From Actinopolyspora erythraea (GTDB lineage Bacteria; Actinomycetota; Actinomycetes; Mycobacteriales; Pseudonocardiaceae): a stretch of 64,000 nucleotides of DNA. Position 1 is the stretch's first letter, and every line of letters starts with the position of its first letter. The stretch lies in NCBI RefSeq assembly GCF_002263515.1, contig NZ_CP022752.1, forward strand, positions 3,348,001 through 3,412,000. Direction: 5' to 3'. Positions 47,920 through 56,217 of this stretch are shown here, one piece after another. The notes under the pieces are model-generated. The model was not told the DNA's origin. It ran no database searches and saw nothing but the letters and a program-made list of their open reading frames with translations. The position numbers were made by a program, and so were the translations under genes.

Positions 47920-50900
47920 CGGGTCGCCTCTCGCTTCGGCACGACAACGATCACGGCTACGGGGAAACGGTGCGGTTCCTGCTCGCGGTAGCGCTCGGCG
48001 ATCACGCCGAGCTCGCGGTCCCGCTCGGTGGCGAGCTGGTCCAGCCGCTGCTGCCACTTCTGCCGGTCGCGGCGGTACTGGGCGCGCTCCTCCCGGCTGC
48101 GGCTGACGTCGGCGCGGCTGAACAGCGCCTCCTCCGCCTGGTCCTCGTCCTCGGCCAGCTTGGCGCGCAGCGTGCTCGCGAACTGGTCGATGACGGTGTT
48201 GATGCGCTCCCGCTCGGCCTCCTCGCGCTGGGCCAGCGTGCGCCGCAGCGAGTCCCGCCGGGTGTTGGTGCGCCAGTCGATGGCCGAGAGCAGCCCCTCC
48301 CGGACCTTCGGCCAGCGGCCCACGATCCGGTTCCACACCGGCGGGGGCGCTGGGGTGCCGTCGGTCAGCGCGCGGTCCAGGATGCCGCCGAGCGTGCTGA
48401 GGTTCTCCAGCCTGCGGAACCGCCCGTTGGCCGGGGCCCAGCCGCCCGCGTGGATGACCTCCTCGTGCAGCCGCACCCCGTCGGCGCCGACCAGCACGAA
48501 CCGCGAGTACGCGCCGACCAGCACGTCCTCCAGCTCTGGGTCGTCGCTGACCACCGCGGTCACCCGGTGCAGCTCCGAGTTCTCGTTGGACACCGCCGAG
48601 CGCAGCAGACCGGTCGACATCGACACCAGCGGGTGGTTGAGGTGGGCCAGCACCACGTCGTCGCGGCCCTCGGCCACGGCCGGGTCGAAGGTCACCGGCA
48701 GCTGGCGCGGCTGCTCGGCGTTTCGCGACCGGTCGGTCTCGACCGGTTTCTCGGTCAGCCCCTCGGTGGCGCGGGTCCAGGAGCCGGTCAGCGCGGGCAC
48801 GTCGTACAGCGTCCCGGGCACGGGGGCCTCGCGGTCGTCGACGTGCTCGCGCAGCGGCTGCTGCCCGGCCAGTTCCAGCGCGGTGTCGACCACCCGTTTG
48901 ACGCGCCGCGGGGTGGTTCCCAGTTCACTCACCGTGCGGTCGAGGTTCTGCCGCAGCTTGCGGACCTGCTCGCGCACGTTCGACTCCACCACGAGCCGGT
49001 CCTTCGTGCTGCCCGCGCTGTCCACCTCGTCGTCACGGACGGTCTGGCCCAGCATTCGGCGCTGCACCTTGTCCGAGAGCACCGCGTTGACCGACCCCAG
49101 GTCCTCGGCCATGCGGGCGACCTTGTCGGCCACCCGGGCCAGGAACTCCAGGTCCGCCTCATAGGAGTCCACCGCGCCGTCCCAGCCCGTGCCGACGAAG
49201 TGCCGGACCTCGGGAACCCGGGTCTGGCCGTAGCGGTCGATGCGGCCGATGCGCTGTTCCAGCTTGTTCGGGTTGAACGGGATGTCGTAGTTGACCAGCC
49301 GGTGGCAGTGCTTCTGCAGGTCGATGCCCTCGCTGGCTGCGTCGGTGGCGAGCAGGATGCGCAGCGGGTGCTCGCTCGGATGCTTCTGGAAGGCCAGCCG
49401 CAGCCGCTCGCGCTCCTCGGTGCTCATACCGCCGTGCAGCTCGGCCAGCCTGTCACCGCCGAGGCCCTCCTGCCGCAGCAGGTTGGCCAGCCACTGCTGG
49501 GTGTCGCGGTACTCGGTGAACACCACGACGCGCTCGTCGGTCCAGTCCCGGTCCGGTTTGCACACCTGCTGGAGGTGCTTGATCAGTTCGCGGGCCTTGG
49601 CGTCGGGCTGGGCCTCGTGCGAGCGCGCCCACTCCCGCATCCGCTCCAGCAGACCGATCTCGTCCTCGGCCGGGTCCGGCTGCATCGGGCGGGTGCGGTC
49701 CAGCGCGTCGTCCTCGGCGTCGGCCATGTGCTCGTCGTCGTAGGTGGCGAGCTCGTCGAAGAACTCGTCCATCCACTCCGGAACGTCGTCGTCGAGCTGA
49801 GCCGATCCGGACCGCGAGCGCAGCGTGTCCAGATACACCCCCACGGTGTGCTCGAACGCGGCGGGGCTGGAGAACAGCCGCTTCTTCAGCAGCAGCGTCA
49901 CCAGGTCGGTGGCCTTGCGGCCCCGGCGGGAGGCGAGCTTGTCGCGGCGCGCGGCGGCGAACCGGCTCAGCAGGCCGTGGATCTCGCGTTCGCTGTCCGG
50001 GTACTCCACCGGGATCGCCATCGCGCGGCGGCGGGCGAAGCGCGGATTGCCGTCGGCGTCGGTGATCTCGGTCTTGAGCCGCCGCACCACGGTCTCGTCC
50101 ACCGCGGCCTTGTCCGGCTCCACGCCCCGGGCGAACCGCTGATCGTCGAGGATCTCCAGCAGCGCGGTGAACGACGCCTGGTAACCGTTGTGCGGGGTGG
50201 CCGAGAGGAACAGCCGGTGCGTGAAGTGCGGGGCCAACGTGCGGATCAGCTTGGTCTGCTGCGAGTCCACGGCGTAGACCTGCTTCGGCGCGGCCGGGGC
50301 CGCGTGGTGGGCCTCGTCCAGGATGAGCAGGTCGAAGGTGCGCGGGTAGGTCGGTCCTCCGGCGGGCAACACCTCGTTGAGCAGTCGCTGCGCCTTGGCG
50401 CCGCGCAGCCAGGGCAGGCTGACGATGGCCTTGGGGAAGATGTTGAACGGGTTGGCCGCGCTGCCGTACTCGCGGCGCACCCGCGCGCAGCACTCGGAGT
50501 CGATGATCGTGAAGTCCAGACCGAACTTCTCGGCCATCTCGTCGCGCCACTTGGCGGTCAACCCGGCCGGGCAGACGATCATGATGCGCTTGCCGCGCTG
50601 GCGCAGCAGCAGCTCCTGGGCCACCAGCCCGGCCTCGACGGTCTTGCCCAGCCCCACGTCGTCGGCCAGCAGCAGGTTCACGCGCGGGGAGTCCATGGCG
50701 CGGGCGACCGGTTCGAGCTGGTAGTCCTCGATCGCCACGCCGGAGCGGAACGGCGCCTGCAGCGTCTTCACGTCAGCCGAGGTCACCGCCGACCAGCGCA
50801 CCGCGTCCAGGAAGGCGGCCAGGCGTTCCGGCGGGTCGAAGTCCTGTTCGGGCAGCTCCGGCAGCGAACCGGCGGGCAGCACCTGCCTGCCCGGTTCGAG

Positions 50901-51062
50901 TTCCCAGAGCACCTCCAGCATCTCGCCGTAGCGGCCGTCCTCGACGCTCTGCAGCCCCACCAGGGTGCTGGTCTCGCCCTGGTCGACCTCGCTGACGACC
51001 CACTTCTGCCCACGGACCGAGACCAGCGCGCCGGTCTCCAGTCCCTCACTGGTCGTTGTCAT
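47916..51062 (-). CDS. drmD: DrmD, DISARM class 1 SNF2-like helicase
   Basis: 1048 residues. N-terminal beta domain (GALVSVRGQKWVVSEVDQGE), then the SNF2 motor: Walker A LADDVGLGKTVEAGLVAQEL (about 137), LLILDEAHHAAPAAPKQVYA (about 251), FLSATPHNGYQASFTALLEI, ILLATDAASEGIDLQKHCHR, RIGRIDRYGQTRVPEVRHFV. The C-terminal third contains long charged helices (QREEAERERINTVIDQFAST, AQYRRDRQKWQQRLDQLATE). DrmD defines class 1 DISARM. It is the first gene of the drmD-drmMI block. The upstream spacer contains palindrome copy B about 140 bp before the start. Confidence 0.95.
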   Translation of the reverse strand: MTTTSEGLETGALVSVRGQKWVVSEVDQGETSTLVGLQSVEDGRYGEMLEVLWELEPGRQVLPAGSLPELPEQDFDPPERLAAFLDAVRWSAVTSADVKTLQAPFRSGVAIEDYQLEPVARAMDSPRVNLLLADDVGLGKTVEAGLVAQELLLRQRGKRIMIVCPAGLTAKWRDEMAEKFGLDFTIIDSECCARVRREYGSAANPFNIFPKAIVSLPWLRGAKAQRLLNEVLPAGGPTYPRTFDLLILDEAHHAAPAAPKQVYAVDSQQTKLIRTLAPHFTHRLFLSATPHNGYQASFTALLEILDDQRFARGVEPDKAAVDETVVRRLKTEITDADGNPRFARRRAMAIPVEYPDSEREIHGLLSRFAAARRDKLASRRGRKATDLVTLLLKKRLFSSPAAFEHTVGVYLDTLRSRSGSAQLDDDVPEWMDEFFDELATYDDEHMADAEDDALDRTRPMQPDPAEDEIGLLERMREWARSHEAQPDAKARELIKHLQQVCKPDRDWTDERVVVFTEYRDTQQWLANLLRQEGLGGDRLAELHGGMSTEERERLRLAFQKHPSEHPLRILLATDAASEGIDLQKHCHRLVNYDIPFNPNKLEQRIGRIDRYGQTRVPEVRHFVGTGWDGAVDSYEADLEFLARVADKVARMAEDLGSVNAVLSDKVQRRMLGQTVRDDEVDSAGSTKDRLVVESNVREQVRKLRQNLDRTVSELGTTPRRVKRVVDTALELAGQQPLREHVDDREAPVPGTLYDVPALTGSWTRATEGLTEKPVETDRSRNAEQPRQLPVTFDPAVAEGRDDVVLAHLNHPLVSMSTGLLRSAVSNENSELHRVTAVVSDDPELEDVLVGAYSRFVLVGADGVRLHEEVIHAGGWAPANGRFRRLENLSTLGGILDRALTDGTPAPPPVWNRIVGRWPKVREGLLSAIDWRTNTRRDSLRRTLAQREEAERERINTVIDQFASTLRAKLAEDEDQAEEALFSRADVSRSREERAQYRRDRQKWQQRLDQLATERDRELGVIAERYREQEPHRFPVAVIVVVPKREATR

Positions 51063-51200
51063 CGGCTTTCCCCCGGCCGGGTCGGTTTCCCCGCAGCTGT
51101 CGCACGAACGCGACCTGCGGAAATACTACTGACGAATGATCTTTCGCTGACAGGTGTTCGGTATCGGATTCGCAACGACGAAGCCGGGGCGGTGTCGGTA

Positions 51201-51251
51201 CCCCACCGCTTCGGGGTGTCGATTTCTCGTGAAATCGCCGAGCGGGTGGGG
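51201..51251. repeat. Palindromic hairpin, CGATTTC family copy B
   Basis: Core CGATTTC-TCGT-GAAATCG (51220-51237) inside outer arms CCCCACCGCT (51201-51210) and AGCGGGTGGGG (51241-51251). Lies in the 242-bp gap between the HTH-methylase stop and the drmD start. Could terminate the methylase message or regulate drmD. Confidence 0.7.
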
Positions 51252-51304
51252 ATTCCGAGCGGGTGCGGGCGGCGCCGTGCCCGGCGTCGCGGGGTTTCCG
51301 GTGG

Positions 51305-53461
51305 TCATCGGGATTGCACATCGGATTCCGTTTCGGAGTCGTCGCTCGACGGCAGCAGCGCGCCCTCGGTGAGTCCGGCGGTGGTCTCGCGGAGCGCCTC
51401 GGCGGCGATCCGGTCCACCGCGCGGGCCGACTCCCGCATCGCGTGCAGTCGGCGAAAGGCGTCGCCGTAGCCGTGCTGCCGCTCCGGCGGCACCAGCGGC
51501 ACCCGCAGCCGCTTGGCGTCCAGCCGCAGGATCGAACTGCCGGTGGTGGCGCTGTGCGTGTTCTCCTCGGAACCGAGGAAACCGGCCAGGAACCACGCGT
51601 CGAACCGTTCCGGATCCGGCCGCAGCAAGTACAGCTGCCGTCCCAGCAGCGCACCCCCGTCCTCGGCCGTTGCCACGCGCACCGGCACCCGCCGCAGCCC
51701 CTTGAGCGTGTCCGGCAGGATCACGTCGCCCTCGGCGATCTCCACCGCCTCCGAGGATGGCTGCCCGGTGGCCCCGGAAGGCGCCGCGTACTCCCAGACG
51801 TCGGCGGAGGTGAGCACCCGCCAAGCCACTTCGGCACCGGCGGTCTCCTCCGCCGCACCGGAGGTCGAGATCCGGTGCAGCTCCAGCGCCCCGCCCCGCA
51901 GCAGATCGGCCACAGTGGCCGACTGCCAGGCGACCGGCTCCGAACCGGCGGAACGCCACTCCGGACCGTCCAGCGAGTCGAGCAGTTCCGTACCGGCACG
52001 GTGCAGCTGCTGCCACGACCGCAGCACCCGCTCGTGCCTGCGCGCCGGATCGACCGCCCCGGCACCGGTGTGCACCTGGCGTCGAGGCGTGAGATCGACG
52101 TTCTCGTCGAGCACGTCCACGGCCGGGCGGGCGCAGGCGACTCCCGGTACGGCCTCGAAACCCTCCGGATCGGCCAGGAAGTCGCGCCATGCGGGCAACA
52201 CCCGCTCCCGCAGCGCCTCCCAGGACAACGCGGCACGCCCAGAGGCGCGCTGCTCGCCCGAGGAATCAGCGGGCGGCGCCGTCTCCTCGGCCGGTGGCTG
52301 CAGGAACAGCACGGGGGCGACCTCGCGGTGCTCGGGGTCGGGCGCGGCCAGCAGCCACAGGTGCAGCCCGAGGTGCGAGGGCACCGCCACGCCCGGCGGC
52401 AACCCGATCACCGCCCGCAGCGCACCGGAACGCACCAGCTGGGAACGGATCCGCCGCCCGGAGGCCCGCTCCGCCACGCCGGGAGGCAGCAGCAGCACCG
52501 CCCGGCCGCCCGGTTCGAGGTGGGCCAGGCAGTGCTGCACCCAGGCCAGTTCGGACTCCGACTTCGGCGGCAGCCCGTACACCCAGCGCGGGTCGTAGGC
52601 CACGTCCTCGTGACCCCAGTCCCGTACCCCGTACGGCGGGCCGCAGACCACTCCCCCGGCACGCAGCCGTGAAAAGGCGTCCGCGCGCAGGCTGTCCCCC
52701 GCGCGGATCACCCGCTCGGCCGAGGTGGCCAGGTCGAGTCGAACCGAGCTCAACGCCACCTGCGGGTCGTGCGCGTCCTGGCCGAACACCTCGGCGGCAC
52801 CGGCTTCGGCCGCCGCGAGCAGCAACCCGCCCGTGCCGCAGGCCGGGTCGAAAACGGACTTCGGGAAACGCTCCTCGCCGGGAGCCAGCAGTGACACCAT
52901 CAGCTCGGCCAACGGCCGAGGGGTCGGGGTGGTGCCGGTCTCCGGATCCTCGGTGATCACCTCGGTGAGCACGTCCAGTGCCGTGAGCACGCCGTCGGCG
53001 GCCACGCACTCCAACAACGAGCGCAGCACCGTCGCCGGAACCTCGTCCGGAAGCGGCCCGCGCACCCCCGAGCTCTCCGTGAGGTGTTCGTTCATCGCGC
53101 GGTCCAGCAGCTCCCACTGCCGTGGTTCGGGCGAACCCGCGATCCGGGCGCGTTCGGAGTCGTCGAGCCCGGCCAGCGCTGCCAACAGCGGCAGCAGCCG
53201 GACGGCCGGGCCGCCGATCTCGTCCCCGGCCGTGCGCAGCGTGGCGCGCAGTTCCTCCCGTGGTGTTCGTCGCGGGAGCTGCCCCCGCCGCGACAGCCAG
53301 TTCCGCACCTGTTCGGCGTCGTAGGCGGGGCTGCTGTCGGTCCCACCCACCGGCGCCGGAAAGTCCGGGTGGCGTCGACGCCAGTTGCTGACCGTCGCCC
53401 GCGTCACCCCCGCGATGCGGGAGATCTCGGCAGCGGTCAGCTGCGCGGCTGATTGGGGCAT
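51305..53461 (-). CDS. HTH-containing N6-adenine DNA methylase (HsdM-like)
   Basis: 718 residues. Residues 1-60 form a helix-turn-helix: LTAAEISRIAGVTRATVSNW, RRRHPDFPAPVGG. The methylase core has motif I SVFDPACGTGGLLLAAAEAG (about 205) and motif IV VVCGPPYGVRDWG (about 272), with LAHLEPGGRAVLLLPPGVAE after. The C-terminal 300 residues look like a target-recognition region (DVWEYAAPSGATGQPSSEAV, FDAWFLAGFLGSEENTHSAT). One protein therefore combines promoter binding, modification and specificity. It is divergent from dndB, and a palindrome overlaps both promoters. No matching endonuclease gene lies directly beside it, so it may serve DISARM, the DndB-like protein or Druantia. Confidence 0.85.
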   Translation of the reverse strand: MPQSAAQLTAAEISRIAGVTRATVSNWRRRHPDFPAPVGGTDSSPAYDAEQVRNWLSRRGQLPRRTPREELRATLRTAGDEIGGPAVRLLPLLAALAGLDDSERARIAGSPEPRQWELLDRAMNEHLTESSGVRGPLPDEVPATVLRSLLECVAADGVLTALDVLTEVITEDPETGTTPTPRPLAELMVSLLAPGEERFPKSVFDPACGTGGLLLAAAEAGAAEVFGQDAHDPQVALSSVRLDLATSAERVIRAGDSLRADAFSRLRAGGVVCGPPYGVRDWGHEDVAYDPRWVYGLPPKSESELAWVQHCLAHLEPGGRAVLLLPPGVAERASGRRIRSQLVRSGALRAVIGLPPGVAVPSHLGLHLWLLAAPDPEHREVAPVLFLQPPAEETAPPADSSGEQRASGRAALSWEALRERVLPAWRDFLADPEGFEAVPGVACARPAVDVLDENVDLTPRRQVHTGAGAVDPARRHERVLRSWQQLHRAGTELLDSLDGPEWRSAGSEPVAWQSATVADLLRGGALELHRISTSGAAEETAGAEVAWRVLTSADVWEYAAPSGATGQPSSEAVEIAEGDVILPDTLKGLRRVPVRVATAEDGGALLGRQLYLLRPDPERFDAWFLAGFLGSEENTHSATTGSSILRLDAKRLRVPLVPPERQHGYGDAFRRLHAMRESARAVDRIAAEALRETTAGLTEGALLPSSDDSETESDVQSR

Positions 53462-53500
53462 CGCGACGTCCTGTCCTGTTCCGGGATCCGAACCGTAAAC

Positions 53501-53528
53501 AGCCTACAACACCGATCAAATCTGTAAA
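53501..53528 (-). promoter_or_regulatory. Predicted promoter of the HTH-methylase gene
   Basis: Minus strand: -35 TTTACA (53528-53523), 16-bp spacer, -10 TAGGCT (53506-53501). The -35 overlaps the palindrome at 53524-53538. Confidence 0.4.
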
Positions 53529-53538
53529 CATGTTTGAC
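53524..53538. promoter_or_regulatory. Operator-like palindrome between methylase and dndB
   Basis: GTAAACATGTTTGAC, near-perfect about the centre of AAACATGTTT. A further GTAAACA half-site is at 53495-53501. It overlaps a TTGACA (53534-53539) that may be the -35 of dndB and the -35 of the methylase promoter, so one bound protein could control both. Confidence 0.5.
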
Positions 53539-53643
53539 AGTGCTTTCAGCTTATGGTTTTATGATCACGCTTTCAACGCGGCCGGTTGTCAGGCGCTCGC
53601 ACCACCCAGACCCGCTCGACGAGAGAGGCGAGAGAGGAACGCC

Positions 53644-54870
53644 ATGTCCATCCCCATGCCCACCAGCGAAACGGAAGGAATCCGGCTGCACGTCACCCCG
53701 TTCCGCCCGGACGCGGTGATCGGCGCGCTCGGCCTGCCCACCCTGCTGCAGCTGGTCCCCTCACCGAAATCGCAGGAGAACCAACAGGCGCTCAAACACG
53801 CCTCCGGGACGCTGCGCAGGCACGCCGAAGTGCGCGGGCTGGTGCAACGGATGCTGCGATCCACCAGCAAGGGCCGCAACGTCGCCTCCTACGCCGGCTA
53901 CATGGCAGCCGGAGTGAAAGGCGACCTGGGGGCCGCGTGGTCGACACCACCGGTCACGCTCTGGCTCGGTTCCCAACTCGCCTCGATCGGCGAGGAACTC
54001 GTCGCGGGAACAGGCATCCGCACGGTGTCCATCGCCCCCGGCTCGCCCGTGGTGGCCATCGACGGCGAGACGCAGGTCGCCGCCTGGCACGAGCTCTACG
54101 ACTCACCCGAGCGCTACGGACTCACCATCGACGCGCTGACCCGGGTACGGGTGCCCTTCGAACTGTTCTGGGGCCTGGAGGTCGAACAGGCGAGGCAGAT
54201 CTTCTACGACCGCAACGTCGAGGGCATCACGGTGGCCAAGAACCTGGCCATGTCGATGGACCAGCGCGACTTCGGCACCCGGCTCGCGCATCTGGTGGTC
54301 AACGCCGTACAGGTGGAACGCGACGGCGAGTCCGTACCGTTCGGCAAGTTCGTCGAAACCCGCAGCAGGCAGCTCAAGGCTTCCGCACCCGAGGTCGTCA
54401 CCCTCTCGGCGTTGCGCGTGCTGGTGGTGTGCACGCTGTTCGGCAGGGCTGGGCTCACGCGTTCGGGATCGACCCTGCGGGACGAGGAACTGCCCGAAGG
54501 AGTCACCGCCGAACAGGCCACCCGCAGACTCGTGCCGCTGCTGTCGACGGTCATCTCGACGCTGCGGGAGCACTTCCTCGCCCGCTCGGCCGTGTCCGCC
54601 CCGGCGGTGCTGGCGGGCATCGGCATCGCGGCGCACCAGGCGACCGGCTGGGCCAACACCGGGGGCACGCTCACCGAGGACGAGCTGCTCCACCTGCTGT
54701 CCACAGTGCGCTGGGAACGCGAAGCCAGGTACTGGCACGGCGTGGCGGCCAGCGCCAACGCCAAGGGCACGCTGAACTTCGCGGGCGGCGCCAAGGACGC
54801 AGGGGGGCGTGTGGCCGACGCCATCGTGCACCCCGAGAGCCAGTACGGGCGAAGGATCCGAGGCCGTTGA
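53644..54870 (+). CDS. dndB: DndB-like protein (DGQHR-family)
   Basis: 408 residues from ATG 53644 (GAGAGG upstream). Characteristic DndB segments: VVAIDGETQVAAWHELYDSP in place of the usual DGQHR box, FELFWGLEVEQARQIFYDRN, VEGITVAKNLAMSMDQRDFG and the C-terminal ARYWHGVAASANAKGTLNFA. DndB regulates phosphorothioate modification genes and is also found alone near other defence genes. No dndCDE genes are in the window, so it is probably an orphan with another job, perhaps with the divergent methylase. Followed by repeat copy 5. Confidence 0.82.
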   Translation: MSIPMPTSETEGIRLHVTPFRPDAVIGALGLPTLLQLVPSPKSQENQQALKHASGTLRRHAEVRGLVQRMLRSTSKGRNVASYAGYMAAGVKGDLGAAWSTPPVTLWLGSQLASIGEELVAGTGIRTVSIAPGSPVVAIDGETQVAAWHELYDSPERYGLTIDALTRVRVPFELFWGLEVEQARQIFYDRNVEGITVAKNLAMSMDQRDFGTRLAHLVVNAVQVERDGESVPFGKFVETRSRQLKASAPEVVTLSALRVLVVCTLFGRAGLTRSGSTLRDEELPEGVTAEQATRRLVPLLSTVISTLREHFLARSAVSAPAVLAGIGIAAHQATGWANTGGTLTEDELLHLLSTVRWEREARYWHGVAASANAKGTLNFAGGAKDAGGRVADAIVHPESQYGRRIRGR

Positions 54871-54908
54871 CACCAGAGGTTCTCGGTTCCGGTTGGCGCG
54901 GGACTCAC

Positions 54909-55023
54909 TTGGCGGAACCTCTCGCGGGCTCTCACTGCGGGTGCCCCGACATCGGGTAGTTAGTTACTACACAACGTCGGGGCCGTCCTCGGGAGAGCAC
55001 CACGAGAGAACCCGCAGCGGTGC
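54909..55023 (-). repeat. Dispersed hairpin repeat, copy 5
   Basis: About 115 bp in reverse orientation: TTGGCGGAACCTCTCGCGGG, GGGTGCCCCGACATCGGGTA, GTTAGTTACTACACAACGTC, GGGAGAGCACCACGAGAGAA and CCCGCAGCGGTGC. Starts 39 bp beyond the dndB stop. Its loop has a 4-base duplication (GTTAGTTACTAC) compared with copy 3. Confidence 0.9.
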
Positions 55024-55157
55024 GAGCTGCGCGAGTGGCTGTTTCGGCGCTGACGCACCGAAGAACCACCATGCGGCAACGCATCCGACTCACGCACCGG
55101 AGACACGGGCGTAGCGCCGTTCATAGTCGCGCCTCGACGGCGGTGTCGGTGCGACGA

Positions 55158-55175
55158 CGATTTCGCGAGAAATCG
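55158..55175. repeat. Palindrome, CGATTTC family copy C
   Basis: CGATTTC-GCGA-GAAATCG, 48 bp before the DUF4352 start. Shares the core with copies A (2716) and B (51201) but has weak outer arms. Confidence 0.6.
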
Positions 55176-55222
55176 ACGCCACCTCGGACGGACAGTCCGC
55201 AACGATTGAAAAGGAAAACGAG

Positions 55223-56020
55223 ATGACTTACACACCGGTACCACCGCAACAGCGCAGCGGAAAGTTCTCCGGTCTCGCAGTGGCGAGCCTGGTGCTGGGA
55301 ATCATCGGAGTGTGCGGCTCGATAATCCCGATTCTGAACAATCTGACCGCTGTGGCCGCTTTCGTGGGGATCGTTCTGGGCGCCATCGCCCTGTTCGGCA
55401 CCAGGAAGGTCATGGCCGGGATCGGAACGGGACTGGGTGTACTGGCGATCGTGCTCACCGTGGTAATCCAGGCAGTGCTGGTCAGCAGTATCGAAAGCGG
55501 CAGCGGCACCACCGACGCCGCCAACGAAGCCCCGGAGAGATCCGTTCAGCCCACCCCCACTTCGAACGGCTCACCCGACGCGCGGTCCGGATCGCCCCAA
55601 GGGGAATCAGCGGAGTCCGGCTCGTCCGACTCCCCCGAGAAACTCGGTTTCGGTGACAAGCACACCTGGCGCGGAGGCGAAACGATCTCCGTCTCACAAC
55701 CGAGTCCCTACACCGAGAGCAACCAGTTCCTCCAGCCGGAGGCGGGCAAACGATACGTCCAGTTCGACGTCCACGTGGTCAACAACGGCGACGACGAGTA
55801 CAACGTCGCTTCGGTGAGCATCACCGCCCAGCACGCCGGAAAGGTCGCCCAGCAGAACTACGCCGCAGGTGACCAGCTCCCGAACACCCAACTGCCGCCG
55901 GGCGGCGACGTCACCTACACCATGGTCTTCACGATCTCCGAAGAACCGGGCGAGCTGCAGGTCAGCGTACAGCCGAACGCGTTCGCCGCGAACACGGTCT
56001 ACTTCGCGGGCGAGGTGTGA
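55223..56020 (+). CDS. DUF4352 membrane-anchored protein
   Basis: 265 residues. N-terminal region with three hydrophobic helices (VASLVLGIIGVCGSIIPIL, VAAFVGIVLGAIALFGT, GLGVLAIVLTVVIQAVLVSS), then a Ser/Pro/Glu-rich linker and an extracellular beta-sandwich of the DUF4352 type (KRYVQFDVHVVNNGDDEYNV, LPPGGDVTYTMVFTISEEPG). Such proteins are common exported proteins in actinobacteria with no fixed role. It interrupts the defence genes but follows the same strand as druH. ATG with AAGGA upstream. Confidence 0.88.
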   Translation: MTYTPVPPQQRSGKFSGLAVASLVLGIIGVCGSIIPILNNLTAVAAFVGIVLGAIALFGTRKVMAGIGTGLGVLAIVLTVVIQAVLVSSIESGSGTTDAANEAPERSVQPTPTSNGSPDARSGSPQGESAESGSSDSPEKLGFGDKHTWRGGETISVSQPSPYTESNQFLQPEAGKRYVQFDVHVVNNGDDEYNVASVSITAQHAGKVAQQNYAAGDQLPNTQLPPGGDVTYTMVFTISEEPGELQVSVQPNAFAANTVYFAGEV

Positions 56021-56217
56021 CCGGTGCGAACCACCGTTGTTATCCGAAAACAACCCACGCGGAACGGACAGTGAACTAGACTGCCGCAAAGCGGCCACGC
56101 CGGGTAATCACCTTCGTCACCGGCTCGGGAAACGCGTTCCCGCATCTCGGATCCCGAGCCATCACGAAACCAGCGGGATCGCTCCGGCACACACCGACGT
56201 AACCATCCGGGAAAACC

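Larger units (their letters stand above)
54871..55222. other. Spacer between dndB and DUF4352 gene
   Basis: Holds repeat copy 5 (54909-55023) and palindrome copy C (55158-55175). No gene is seen in between. The DUF4352 start has AAGGA upstream. Confidence 0.65.

Noticed and set aside
47889..51470. 1193-codon plus-strand open frame opposite drmD
   Set aside because: Despite its length it lies fully antisense to a SNF2 helicase with all motifs; no family features of its own.
53644..54870. Complete Dnd phosphorothioate system
   Set aside because: Only a DndB-like gene is present; no dndA, dndC, dndD or dndE is visible on either side.
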